Assembly (NCBI GenBank): GCA_047967505.1
Contig: CM106540.1
Length of the DNA: 64,000 nt
Direction: 5' to 3' (one strand)
Source: Dipteris shenzhenensis
Lineage: Eukaryota > Polypodiophyta > Polypodiopsida > Gleicheniales
Below the pieces are notes generated by a model. It was not told the origin of the DNA. It did not search any database and saw only the letters and a list, made by a program, of their open reading frames with translations. This document shows, piece by piece, positions 10,750 to 23,061 of the stretch (position 1 is its first letter; each line of letters opens with the position of its first letter). The position numbers and the translations under genes were made by a program.

Positions 10750-10806
10750 TGGACTCTAGCAAGAAGATGTGGTAGTGTGTTTCTGTTTGCGAGCAGATTG
10801 TGAGAG

Positions 10807-13800
10807 ATGGCCCAGCCCGCAAGACTACGAATCCCACCGTTCGACAAAAGCGGAAAGTTGGACGGCTCTAACTATCCACTCTGGAAGTTCAAGATGAAGA
10901 CCATCCTAAGCGCATATGAGATTTAGGACACTGCTACTGGGGTGGATGTGAGGCCAGTTGCGAGACCGAATCCAGCCAATGCAAGACAACAGATAGTACC
11001 AACTGCGGATGAGATTCTCGTGTGGACAAGAAGAAATGCAGATGCACTGTGTTCTATTGTTTGCAGTGTTAGTGATTCCGTCATGGCATTAATTCAACAT
11101 GTCACCACAGCGGAGGAGGCATTGACGGTCTTAAAAAATCAGTACGAGACCATGAATCAGACGCAGATTCAGAATCTGGAGACTCAACTCGGGAACGAGA
11201 AGTTGTCTGAGTCTGAAGCGGCAGAGAAGTTCATCACCAGGGTGAAGAATCTGCACGATCAGATGACTGCAATTGGCATCACCATCACCAGCGAGAATCT
11301 AGCATGAAGGTGCATACAGATTCTCCCACCAAAGTACGAGACTGAGGATTTCAGCGCAATGTTTCTGGAGGAGGAGATGCGTCAAAAGATGAGGAGTGCA
11401 GAAGATTCGGCATTCTGGACCGGATCAAAGAAAGGTAAGGGTAAGGACTCTAGTAACCCATCTTCTTCTGATGATAAAAAGAGAAAGAAGAAGATCAAGT
11501 GCTTCTATTGCAACAAGGCAGGGCACAAGCAAAATGAGTGCCGAAAGAAGATTGCAGATGAGAAGAGAAGAACGGAGTAAAGAAAGAGTCCAGCAACAGT
11601 GCGCAGGTAGTACCAGTAGAGCTGTTCATCACAATTGAGGAGATTTGCATGGAGGTAGTTCATCTACCTACGGATGAACTATGGATCATTGACAGTGGTG
11701 CATCGCGCCACATGACCAGTAGGAAGGATTGGTATACCTCTCTACAGCCGGTAGTAAATGACATCCTGGTAGCAGTCGGCAATGATGCAAAATGTCCCCA
11801 GTAAAAGGAAAATGTACGATTGCTCTCAAGTCAGATGGAGTTGTAAAATAGTTGTCCGATGTTCTTTATGTGCCAAATATCAAGAGGAACTTTTTGTCTG
11901 TTTCCGCTATCACGGATCGGGACCTCAAAGTTCAATTCGATAAGAATGGTGCACAGATTTTGGATCTTCAAGGGAAGGTCATTGGTAAAGGTATACGGCA
12001 CAACAACATTTACGAACTCTCAGCTTTCAGTGCTCGAGCAAATGTGAAGAACACTAAGCTGTGGCATGAGAGGTTTGGTCATCTAAACCTTAGTTCTTTG
12101 AAGGAGATGCATAAAAGTGGAATGATTGCAAACCTACCAGAAATTTCAGATCTGCCCGATGTATGTGAAGCTTGCATGATGGGCAAGCAGCATCGGCATC
12201 CCTTCCCTAAAGAGGCCAGCAGGGCAAAGGCTCCTCTAGAGCTCGTTCACACGGACCTCTGTGGAAAGATGGAGACGGAAGATTTGGGTGGTTCCTACTA
12301 CTTCATGATGTTGATCAACGACTACAGTAGAACGATATGGATATACTTCCTGAATACTGAGACGAGGCTTTTAGTAGGTTCAAGGAATGGCATGTAATGG
12401 TCGAGAAAGAAACGGGGAGGAAGGTAAAGAAGTTGAGATCAGACAGAGATGGAGAGTTCACATCAATTGAATTCGAAAGTTATTGCAAAAGTCACGGAAT
12501 CAAGAGGTAGAAACCCCTGCCACATACATCACAGCAAAATGGAGTAGCAGAATGCAAGATGTGCGTCATCTGCGAAATGGGCTGGAGTATGATGAAAGGG
12601 AAAGATTTGCCAAAGACTTTCTGGGCTAAAGCATGTAACATTGCAGTGTACATCCTAAATCGTAGCTACACGAAGGCTGTGAATAGGATGACTCCACTGC
12701 AAGCCTTTTGTGGTAAGAAACCTTCAGCTACACATTTCAGAGTTTTTGGATGTGATTGTTTTGTGCATGTCCCTGATGCTACCATGACCAAATGGGAACC
12801 GAAGAGCCAGAAGTGTATTTTCTTGGGCTACAGTGAAGAGGCGAAGGGTTACTGTCTCTATAACCCTGTTACCAAGAAGGTAATTGTAAGTCACGATGTG
12901 GTCTTCTTAGAATAGCCGCATCAATTGGAGGAGGATGCTTCCTTCCTAGACAACCAGGACAAGGATATCCATCTAGTACCGCTACCAATAGCAGACCGAA
13001 CTCCCCCAACGGTACTTGGGAGGATTCAAGACAAAGAAGATGAAGAAGAGCCTGAACCACAATGGCAACGGCCATTCCCAAAGTGGGTAAAGCAGCTTTT
13101 GGATGGCAGAGAACCTCCAGCCATTGAGGAGGAACCATCCGAACACCGTCGGTCCAAAAGATTAGAGGAGCAAAGAAGGGCACAAGAACACTTGGTCAAC
13201 TATGCTTTGATGACAAAAGTGATCCGTGCTGATGAACCCAAGTGTCGTAAAGAGGCACAGGGCGATGATAGGTGGATGGAGGCTATGCAGTCGGAGTATG
13301 GCTCCATAATGAAGAACAACAATTGGGACCTTGTGGATCGACCACCAAAACGCAAGGTAATCGGAACCAAGTGGGTGTACAAGACTGCTGCCCAGGGAAG
13401 TTGGCCCATGTTTCAGATGGATGTGAAATCCACCTTTCTGAATGGAGACCTCAAGGAGGAGGTATACGTGGAACAACCACTAGGTTTTGAGATCCCCAGT
13501 TCAAAAGGTAAAGTCTGCAAACTAAAGAAGGCACTTTACGGGTTGAAACAGGCCCCACGAGCATGGTACCAGTGAATTAATGCCTACTTTTTGCAAAACG
13601 GGTTCAGGAGGAGCCATCTGATGCAAATTTGTATATTTTCAGAGAAGGAGGCAGGTGTATGATTGTGGTCCTTTATGTGGACGACCTTGTCATAATAGGG
13701 AATCATGAAGAGAAGATCTCGCAGACGAAGCATTTGCTAGGAAGAGAGTTTGAAATGACAGACCTCGGACCTGATCTGATGCATTTCTGTTTGGGGATTG

Positions 13801-14387
13801 AAGTTTGGCAGGAGCCCAAACAGATCTTCATTTCATAGCTGAAGTATGCTGGAGAGATACTGAAGGCATTTGGCATGGCTGAGTGCAAGCTAGTTGGTAC
13901 CCCTATGGAGGTTGACGCGAAGCTCTCAAACGAGGATTCATCACCACTGGTGGACGAAGCGAAGTACAGAAGGCTTGTGGGCAGCTTGATTTACCTGTGC
14001 AACACATGGCCGAACATCAGTTTTGCGACTGGTGTACTAAGCAGGTTTTCCAATAAGCCCCGGGAGAACCATTGGAGGGCAGGGATGCGAGTGCTGAAAT
14101 ACATCAAAGGCACACTTGATTATGGCATCACCTATACCAAGGGCAACATCTTGACCAGGTTCTGTGACTCGGATTGGGCAGGAGACATGGACAGTAGGAG
14201 ATCAGTGACAAGGTACTGTCTCTCACTTGGATCTGGAGAGTTGTCATGGGTCAGCAAGAAGAAACCCATAGTTGCTCTTTCTTCTACCGAGGCCGAGTAC
14301 AAATCTGCATGCTTTGCTTCTTGCGAGGCAGTGTGGTTAAGGAGGATTTTGGGGGATATGGGTGCAGTGCAGAACAAGCCTAATTAA
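10807..14387 (+). pseudogene. Ty1/Copia gag-pol polyprotein, decayed and 3'-truncated
   Basis: Copia order is clear on the plus strand. Gag starts at 10807 (MAQPARLRIPPFDKSGKLDG) and the CCHC zinc knuckle CFYCNKAGHKQNEC is near 11500. The protease motif DSGAS is at 11691-11705. The pre-integrase LWHERFGHLN and integrase core (LVHTDLCGKM) follow in 11852-12397, with integrase continuing to 12915. RT spans 13200-13840 with the YVDD catalytic site at 13674-13685. RNase H (FCDSDWAGDMDSRRSVTRYC, STEAEYKSA) ends abruptly near 14387. In-frame stops occur at 10924, 11305, 11578, 12508, 12913 and 13836. There are frameshifts near 12360 and 13580, and an RT gap after GTKWVYKTA. The last part of RNase H and the 3' LTR are missing, so it is not functional. 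Confidence 0.93.
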
Positions 14388-17300
14388 ATGCCAAAACTAA
14401 ATAGGCATGATGTCCGATTTTCTTTACACTAGGGTGTACCATCATTATTTCCTTCCACCTTGGCTATCTTTTCTCTCCCTGCAAGACTTGCACATAGTCC
14501 TCTCCTAATGATTACACTCTTGCTTACTCCTTGCAATCCCCATCATCTTAAAATACTTCTTTTACTCCTTGCAACTTTTGTGCCTCTTCCTCAAGCCAGT
14601 CCTCTCCTGCTTACACATTGCACTCTTACTTACCCCTTGCATCCTTGTACCTCACAAGCCTTATTTTACTCCTTGCAAATTTTTTCCTCATTTCATGTAT
14701 GTCTATGCATATTTTGAGGTCCAATATCCTTTAGCTAGCTCTGCATGACATCTAGTGCATCCATTGCTTTCGTTGGTCTTGAAATAGCAACGTCCAGTAT
14801 GTCCAATGCTCTCTTCATTAATACCTTTATGAAATCTATGAGAAAGTGAACATGAAGGAGGGATACATTGCCTATGGAAATATTACAATCCACATTGACA
14901 ATAACATGGTTGATAACTTGCTCAAAGTCCCTAGATGTACATAGGTTGCTTTCTTAGAGAATCTATGGAAGAAATAAGACCTCTTTAGAAAAACCCCTAA
15001 TGTTCAAGTTAGCAATGATGATGGAGTCAAGGTTTCCAACCTGCCAAAAGAATCTTAGGAAGTTTTAAAGAAATCAAAGAATTTCTTTTTGGATACTTCA
15101 AGAATGCAGCAAAATACTAGAAATTTTAGCTAGTAGTAAAACTTGGAAAACTTTGGTGTATTATTATACCCAACATGGTGGGGGAAAGTGGACACCACGC
15201 TGGTTCATTTCTAGCATGGGTGATTTGGAGTGTCAGCTCAGGAGTCGAAGTTCAATTGGATTAATTTGGCACACACGGCTTGCATGCATGACTTAGATTA
15301 GCAATTACAACCACTAAGATGAAATGTGTGACTTTAATTAGCTCTAAAATAATGGTGTGGCTAAATTGAATGTACGTCTTGTAAGAGAGATAGCTAGGAC
15401 AAGTACCTAATAATGATGGTGCACCTCTGATTCAATGGTATGTCATTCTAGCCACCGCACTAGAAGAAATTGGCCATCACACTAGTTTAGCTTTGGCATT
15501 CAATTGGCCTAATTATGATGTGGAAAATTACAATAGACATGCATGACTTAATTATCTTAAAATGGTGGTGTAGTGATGACCATCTAAAATGATGGTGTAG
15601 TCAAGATCATCTAGAGTGGTGGCTCGGCGGAGTTCAATTGGGCCACCTTGCTAGTTTAGATTTGTGGGATGACTCAATTTGGTGGTTCTAAAAGGACCAC
15701 TGTGTTTGTGGGGTCTCTATTATGCCCATCATGTTGGACTTACCTCTAAAAATGTGGATAGCTATAGCCACCAGAGTTGTAATTTTGGTAGCTCTAAAAA
15801 TTTCAATGACATAAATTGGCAGATCTAAAAATTCTAGTGGGTTAATTTGGCATCTCTAAACATATGGACAATTATAGCCATCAGTCTTGCAAGCAATCAC
15901 AACCACTTGGCTTGCATGATGGACACCGTGGTACTCTAAAATGATTGTATGTCGATATGCTCTAATAGTAGGATACACTACCAGCACGGTGGGTACTAGC
16001 TATTATGCGCCCTCCACTTCAAGTTATTTTCCTATTGTTTCACCCTTGCCTCTTGCTCTATGGTCCTCCGCCCTCATCCCATCCTCCTACTCCCTCGTAC
16101 TATGCCCTCATCTTATGCTTGACTTCTTGGTCCACCCTTGTCTCCACCATCCTACCAACTATGCGTCAAGGCCAAGTGACTCTCTTCTTAACTTCTTATA
16201 AAGAGGTGGCCTTACTTAGCCACAATGAAAGTATGTTTACATCATCTAAGACCTACCATGGTGGGGTAGTCCACCTTATGAAGTTGAGATCTGTGTGGTT
16301 TTTAAATCTCTCTTGGAAACATTTTATTGACAGTTTTTGTTGCCCTTTCCTCCTTATTGACCAAGCATTGGACATCTTCATTAGGGAGATTCTGCGAGTT
16401 GCATTTGGAGGCCTCAAAGTCGATTACAAGAAAAGTGGAGCAACTAATGGAGATTTTTGTCTTGCCAATGTTAAGTGGTTTTTTGTCTCTACAAATGCCA
16501 AATGATGAAGGGGTCCTTAGATTGTTGTAATATAATTGTCAATATATAAATAATTTTCTCATTCATAGTTTTGAGAGTAAAGCACTGCCTCCTTAGAGGT
16601 AATGCTATAGTTATTCTTTGTTGATTTTCACATGTAATTTTTTGTAAAATTTGGGCTTATTTTTATGTCATGATAAAACTACTATTTGATATTTTAGCAA
16701 GGCAAGAAGATTATACACCATTTTAGATAGACAGTAGGGCTAAAACTATGATATCTAATCCCCATGATAATGGTGAGTCTTGCTTCATGTGAAGATTCTA
16801 GTAGGGTGAAAAGAATAAACAAACAAAAAGGATGGCCAGGCTCAAAGTTTTGTGTAGTATCCCAATGCACAAAAAGTATTTTTTTCTTTGAAGCCTCTTT
16901 GCAAGCGTGTGCTAAAAAAAACCGATTTGTAGTGCCTTTTCTTGGATAAAATTGAGAAATCTAGGTTGGGATTCAAGGTGGGATTCAATTTCAAGGGACA
17001 TAATATTTGTTCTTTATTTGAAAATGTTTTACACGAGAGTTGATATGGATGGTTTGAGCTAGCTAGGCACAACCATTGTACTGGTGGGCATGGCTAGCTT
17101 CAACTGTTGACGTATGCTAATTTCTCTAGTGCAATCCCATGTGTTACTCTATATCGGTTGCAATATTGGCTGAAGTGGACATCGTGGTGGCTATAGCATC
17201 CATACTTGCACTGATTGAAAGGTTGGGCCAATGTGATTGTATTCAGATCATCATGTGGTTGGTGTGACTAGTCATGTTCATGGCTACATAAAGTTTACAT

Positions 17301-18490
17301 CCGGATCTAGCACAGTAGTTGCAAGTAGATTAGATATATATGGCTAGCCTCCAAGTCCATATGGCACACCATCACTACAAAAAATATAGTACACGTAGTA
17401 GCACTAGCGCAATTGAGAGGTGCAATGAGGTGGCAGCTAGAATAAAATTAGTTGTGGTGAGAATTGCGGGCTTCATGATCACACCATGAAAAAATATTGA
17501 AAAACATGTGGGCTATTCCATGTCATTGTGAGCTACCATAGATTTTGTAATCGTACCCCCTAGCGCACATCTCAATGTGCCCCAAAAGTAGTCCCATGGT
17601 TAGCTGAACCTGATCATGCTTTAGACCTTGACTACTAGCATAGACTTAGTACTAACATGTAATCAAATTTGTGAGTCAGTGCCTAAAACACTCAATTAGT
17701 TCCCATCGATGGTAACTCACACTCATACGTTTGATTGCATGTTAGTACTTTGGTCGTGTGTAGTTCATCACATAAGTCATAAACTTAGTACTAGATTGGA
17801 TTTTGGATAGTTACATTTGCACTTCACATGCCACCCTTGTAAAGTCACTTTTGTTAAATATATTTGAGCATTTCTTTTTGCACACGTATATCACCTTGTA
17901 ATGCCTCTTGGCTATTCCCAAGACATTGTTGCCATTACCATATTACAGGCTTGACATTTGGCATAAAGTTCTTGCATCATGGCTTGGTTATTACCGCTAC
18001 TGACACATTGTTGTCATTATTATATTCCAAGCTTGATCTTTTATACAAATTTCTTCAATCATGACTTGGATCATAGATTTACTGAGTATTCCTCTCACAT
18101 CCTCACAAGTTGTATCATGGTTCAAAAACACTTTGTTTTGAGATGGAATTCATAGATTGATAGGTTTAGCATAAACCTCATGGAAAAATATGGAAGCATA
18201 ATCTACACAGTGACAACTCATAGGGTTCTCACAAGTAGACACTCTCAATGTCCATGGGTAAGGATTTAGCATAGAGTACCAAAAAGTCTACACCATGGAG
18301 CCATGGATGGCAGGTAAATCATTTTAATGATATATCAATCATGAATTTGGATGAGCTCCATGAGTGGAAAGTGAACATACTTTGATCCTTTGCTCCCAAA
18401 GGATTTGTACTTGCAAATTTAGACCTCATAGACATTGAGAAACAAAGAAAAGATGAATCATATGATTGCATCAGTCCTTGAGGAGTTCAA
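14388..18490. other. Gene-poor stretch with weak internal repetition
   Basis: I see no domain. 14460-14700 is pyrimidine-rich with recurring CTCCTTGCAA. 15150-15930 repeats fragments like CTCTAAAATGATGGTGTAG and GCATGCATGACTTA irregularly, suggesting an old tandem array. A CACTACAAAAAA string at 17391 resembles a CACTA terminus but has no partner. The frames of 60-166 residues here have no recognisable motif. Confidence 0.4.
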
Positions 18491-18499
18491 CTGGAAATA

Positions 18500-19162
18500 A
18501 TAATTTTGTAAGTATACCATATGGGTTCAAATGGAGGGATATTTTAATTTTAAAATTGTTGATTTTGGACTACAACTTTGAGTGCTAATTGAATCGAAAT
18601 TGCATGGATTGTAATATCTTGATATTGCATGAAAAGAGCATTGACCTATTCTCACATGAAATGATAATTGACAAGAAGAATTGCCCATGAAAAAAATCAG
18701 AGATGATGTAGAAGAGTTGTGATATATTGAAAGACTACAATCACTATACGAACAACACATTAGGACTCAAACTGAGAACCATACTGGATAAAGACGTGAA
18801 CAAAGTTCTCCATAGCTATCTCCTCAGGTCTACTGACCTTGTTGGAGCTATAAAAAAAGGCAACCCCTCTAAGATGCACTACACGATGTTGAGCGTGCGC
18901 AAGCCAATAAAAAAGACCAAGTGCAATTTGTCCATCTGACTTCATAGGAGCCAGAACTTCCAAGAGCTACCAACCGACTCAGCCATGATCTTCACATGAG
19001 GACCTAAGTGCCACATAGTAAGCCATGCAATGGTGAGCCAATCATATGCTCCTTGATTTCATGGTCCAATCAATAAACACAATTTACATAACCCATCCAA
19101 TCATGAGCGCTATAGCAACCTTAGGGCAATAGATGCCTCCCCATGAGGATCACCTTCCAACA
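18500..19162 (-). mobile_element. Probable 3' LTR of a minus-strand Copia remnant
   Basis: Read on the minus strand, TGTTGGAAGGTG starts at 19162 directly after a purine tract (plus 19163-19173, ATCCTCCCCAT). That is the expected layout of polypurine tract plus LTR. A TTTTTTTATAGC TATA-like box follows near 18855. The downstream end is uncertain because no second LTR is present. Gag-like sequence of the same orientation lies just upstream. Confidence 0.5.
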
Positions 19163-19339
19163 ATCCTCCCCATAGCTAAAATGGGGAGGGTTGAGTTGCA
19201 TTAACTTATCTACAAAAGACCAGATCAAAGAAGCAAAACCAAACCAAAATTTCCATCGTGATATCGTTGGCTACAGATGGCCAAACAACATAACCTTCTA
19301 CAAAAAAACTGCTACAAAGGCCATCCACCATGACTTCCT

Positions 19340-19777
19340 TTGAAACTTAAAGGACCATCTCACAGTATCATACTAAGTGTCCACCAAGGACCGAGTAGTC
19401 TGAGAATGCATAATCTGCATCAGTGAAGCCTTCTATCTCCACCAAGGCTTTGCTTTCTTCCTTCTCTTCAATCACGTGTGCATTTGCTTCAACCACATGT
19501 GCCTTCTCTTTACCTTTTATTGGCTTCATTGCTGGATCACATTTTTTAGTGTAGCATTATGCTTTCAGATTACCTAGCTTCCCACAATAATTGCACTTTT
19601 ATCTTTTCTAGCACCTCGAACTATCTTCCTATTATCCTCAGTAGCATAGGCTTTCGTTGTCTTGAATATTGAAGAGGTACCACACTTTTTTTCACTCATG
19701 AGCATGCCCACACAATCAAGAAAATACATATCATCATCAAGGCATAGAATATGAATCATGAGAGAGAGAGGGCTCAT
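19340..19777 (-). pseudogene. Copia-like gag zinc-knuckle fragment
   Basis: The minus strand gives a degenerate zinc knuckle reading KCNYCGKLGNLKA followed by CYTKKCDP and a Lys/Glu-rich tail (KGKEKAHVVEANAHVIEEKE). Frameshifts and stops interrupt it. Pol is absent: the sequence runs almost directly into the polypurine tract and LTR, so the element is internally deleted or of non-autonomous type. Confidence 0.5.
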
Positions 19778-20489
19778 GGAAGAGGCTTAAGGAGACTACA
19801 GCTATAGTAGCATGAGGATAAATGGTGGAAGAGATGTTGAACAAGAGAGAGAAGGGCTCTTTTAATAGAGATTTTGTCACCCTCCTTCACCCATTTACAA
19901 TTGCTTCCTATAGGTTCCTTTCCCCATCAATGACATAAGCCTGGTATGTCACCATCCATGTCCTTTTTGGCTACTCTTGACATGTTTCCCATCAAAATAT
20001 GCTCATGAGCCTTAAAATATTGAGAGAGTCAAGGATCTTTCCACATGGAGCCCATAGGGACCCTCTCTTTTCCATATGTCCACATCCTCCTTATTTCATA
20101 TATGAATTCTAGAAGGATTCCTCTTGACTCCACACTCCCCCACATGCCTTCGACATGCTTGGTATGTGATATTTCTTATCTATTTCTTACATTATTCAGC
20201 ACACATGGACATGAGACCCACCTCCTTATATGACTCATTCTTTCTATTTTCTAAAAGACCCATAATATCCCATACACAAATAACTCTCACCCCATACCAA
20301 GGTATTTATAATTCATACACATGGTATTTACAATGATCCATTCCACTCGTCCTCTCAATCCCATACAATATCTTAGAAAATGAAAATAAGTGAGAGCCAC
20401 TGGGCTATCACTTGATACTCACACTCTTATCCAACATATAGAAAAGCAACACCAATGCCAAAGAAAAGGTATCAATTTTTGGCATCACA
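19741..20489 (-). mobile_element. 3' LTR (truncated) of a minus-strand Ty3/Gypsy element
   Basis: On the minus strand the LTR would start TGTGATGCC at 20489, directly after a G/A-rich polypurine tract (20490-20506). Its segment 19741-19862 matches 24190-24302 in the upstream LTR, including a TATTAAA(A/G)GAGCCC box that may be the promoter. Homology stops at 19741, where Copia gag sequence begins, so the LTR is cut off there. Confidence 0.6.
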
Positions 20490-20506
20490 TCTCCTCTCCC
20501 CCCCCC
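20490..20506 (-). promoter_or_regulatory. Polypurine tract of the Gypsy element
   Basis: The plus strand reads TCTCCTCTCCCCCCCCC, so the minus strand is a 17-base purine run just before the presumed LTR start. Confidence 0.6.
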
Positions 20507-20639
20507 AACAAATCCTCTGTAGTAATAGAGAGGGTCTGTTGGCCTTCAAGGTGGTTGAGAATAGAAGAATTTAAGCTAATACTCATTGGTGTGCCCGAGT
20601 ATCACCCTGATGTTAACATCCTCAAGCTAGTATGTTCCA

Positions 20640-21746
20640 TTTTTTAAATTATTCTTGACTCTATATGGTCCCTCCCATCGTCAAAGTTTTTTGTCTAGCC
20701 ATGTTTCCAACTGGCTATCAAATCTCACGACCCAATCTCCTGCTACTACGATATCCTTCTTCTTGCGTAATTTGGTATCAAAACAAGCCCTGCACCTTTT
20801 TTGGGAAGCTTCCAAGTTTTGTAAAGCTTGTAATCTGCATTCATCCAAGGCTTCTAACTATACCAAGCATTGAGCATAGGCATCTTTGCATCCTTCTATT
20901 CTTGCAATAGCAGTGTGAAGACTATGTATCTCCAATTCAATGGGCAAAATGGCTTCTATCCCATATACTAATTGGAATGGTGTAAACCCAATAGCTAGCT
21001 TGTATGTGATTCTATAAGCCCATAAAACTTTTGCCAACTACCTATCCCAATGCCTTTTCTTAGTGTCTACAAGCTTTCCCATTGAATTGCACGACGACAA
21101 TCCATTTGTTTTCTCAACCAAGCCATTACATTGGGGATAGTATGGTGTGGACATGCTATGATTTATCTTTAGCTTATAGGTTTCTCTATCAGTGAGAATT
21201 TCCCAAGGACAACCAAAGCATGAACAAATTTTTTTCAAAGAGAAATTTTGCAATTGTTCTTGCCTTGTTGTTGACTGTGCCCTTGGCCTCTGCCCAGTGA
21301 TTCACATAATATGTGGGCACCAATAAATAATGATTGCCCCAAGATGAGCGAGGGAGTGGTCCCACAAGGTCCAACCCCCACCACTCAAAAGGTCCATATG
21401 CTGGAATAGGCTTCAAGGGCCCAAGAATCAACAATTGTCGCCTTCCAAACTTTTGGCACACTATCCAACTTTGACACCATTCATATACATCCTTATGGAG
21501 GCATGGCCAAAAATAACCTGCATTAAGAATTCTCCTAGCTATGCTCACTGAAGCAAAATGACCAAAGCATTCATGACACATCCCTAGGATTCTCCTAGTT
21601 TCTATGGGATGGACCACCCGACAAAGGACCTTTTCTTTTCCGAATATACAAAGAATGTCATCAACAATAGTATAGGGGCAAGCCTTCCTTACTGATCTCT
21701 GCTTTTGTTGTGGAGTTAACCCTTGAGGAAACATGCCTTCTTCCAC
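20640..21746 (-). pseudogene. Ty3/Gypsy integrase, decayed
   Basis: Minus-strand translation gives a zinc-binding region (HECFGHFASVSIARRIL, then WCQSWIVCQK) in which one expected Cys of the HHCC site appears as Trp. The integrase core follows: WGLDLVGPLPRSSWGNHYLL with the first Asp, ILTDRE with the second, and NGLVEKTN with the Glu. The C-terminal part runs IGFTPFQLVYGIEAILPIEL and a GDWVVRFDSQLETWLDKKL-like tail near 20690. Stops and a frameshift near 21200 break it. Protease, RT and RNase H are missing between it and gag. Confidence 0.88.
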
Positions 21747-21839
21747 AAATTGCTGAACATCTTGCAGTTCTGGCTATCCAGTGTCTACCAAAGAAACCAC
21801 TCCCCCATCTTGTACTGTAATGGCTTCAGTAGCTAACTC

Positions 21840-22300
21840 ATCTTCCCTTTGGTTTTATTTTCTATTTATATGAAAAAATTTGGCAGAGTGCCTCCACGTA
21901 TGCTATTGGATCTTTGCTCATTAATTTTCAGCAAAGACGAGGCTCCAAAGCCATCACAAATGTGCTCATCTTTAAGTGCTCCATCCCTGAAAGACTTTGA
22001 GAGGCCAATGATGCAGATGCCACAATTTGCAAAGCTACCCTTTCATACTTTGCCCACAAATATTCATATCAGACTATCAATGTGGAGACCATCTCACCCT
22101 CCCCTTGATAGAACCAATTTAAATGCAACATCAAAGCATTTGGCAACTCCACTACACCAAATATCAGCTTCATTGTAGCCACAACTTGGTCCCAGTCCTC
22201 CTTGGTAGAGTCTGCCAAGGCCTCATGCCAACTCAAGGCTACACCTTCAAGAAAATCGAGTAAAATCTCTGCCCAATCCTTCATGGAACATCTAGAAAGC
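21840..22300 (-). pseudogene. Ty3/Gypsy gag fragment
   Basis: The minus strand reads FLEGVALSWHEALADSTKED and WDQVVATMKLIFG, the pattern of the retrotransposon gag core (Trp-bearing helix, then a W..VV...K.F segment). A second part (ALQIVASASLASQ...DPIAYVEAL) follows in another frame. It lies directly upstream of the integrase remnant in element order, so the region encoding protease to RNase H was deleted. Confidence 0.6.
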
Positions 22301-22458
22301 CGGTATCCTCAAACAAAATCCCAAAGATAAGACTATGGGTCTTCCCCTTGGGTTCCTCAAATACACTGGAATATTCACCATGATGAAACACAAAAACAAA
22401 GCGCCAAGATCCAAACAATATTCCAAGCAAGATCCAAACAAGATCCCACAAGGTCGGC

Positions 22459-22800
22459 TTAGTATACCAAGACCAACTTATTATGCATAATCACTTGTTT
22501 AAAATCCTCCACAACGTGATCCTCAACCAAATCTTCAAAAATAAGAGACCAACCAGCATCATGAAAACATTGTGTATACATGCATTCAAGAATCACCCTT
22601 CTTACAATTGGAAGTGTACATAATAGCTTCAAGATATTGTACTCTTCATCATTTGCATAGCAAAAGAAGTTGAAAGCATTGAGAATCACCACTCCATTGT
22701 TATAGTCAAAAACCACCCAAAGATTCAACTCTTCTTCACACCAAGCTTCCAATGCATGAATCAAACCCCAATCTATCATTGTCCTTGATGGAACTATCAA
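22459..22800 (-). CDS. Unrecognised 113-residue open frame
   Basis: An acidic frame rich in Trp, Cys and Phe with no internal stop and no domain I recognise. It lies between the presumed gag start (ATG on the minus strand at 22937, MPRRTPLEEIAAHLRELEDC) and the gag core. It could be a divergent gag part, an insertion, or chance. No splice sites or promoter decide. Confidence 0.25.
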   Translation of the reverse strand: MIVPSRTMIDWGLIHALEAWCEEELNLWVVFDYNNGVVILNAFNFFCYANDEEYNILKLLCTLPIVRRVILECMYTQCFHDAGWSLIFEDLVEDHVVEDFKQVIMHNKLVLVY

Positions 22801-23045
22801 TTTGCTAACATATTCAATAGTGCAAACATAAATTATATGATCATGATGACCATGCGAATAGCTTGAGCATCACCTTCACAATCTTCTAGCTCTCTTAAAT
22901 GGGCTGCAATCTCTTCTAATGGAGTTCTTCTAGGCATGCTCTTTATCACATAGGAAAACAAATGCCTATACTAGGCATAACATGCAATCCACTACAACCA
23001 TGACCATTTAGTAATGCGGGATGGATCCAATACCAAACATACACG

Positions 23046-23057
23046 GCATCTCCACCA
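23046..23057 (-). promoter_or_regulatory. Primer-binding-site-like sequence, tRNA-Ala type
   Basis: The minus strand reads TGGTGGAGATGC, complementary to the 3' end of plant tRNA-Ala as I recall it. It lies close to the point where homology between the two LTR copies (this one and 37959-39109) stops. That is the expected place for a primer-binding site. Confidence 0.6.
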
Positions 23058-23061
23058 AAAG

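Noticed and set aside
17391-17420. Possible CACTA transposon terminus (CACTACAAAAAA)
   Set aside because: No matching inverted end, no subterminal repeats and no target duplication; the string is short enough to be chance.
23041-23057. Fragment of a tRNA-Ala gene
   Set aside because: Only the 3'-complementary bases are present, on the strand and at the place expected for a primer-binding site next to an LTR.
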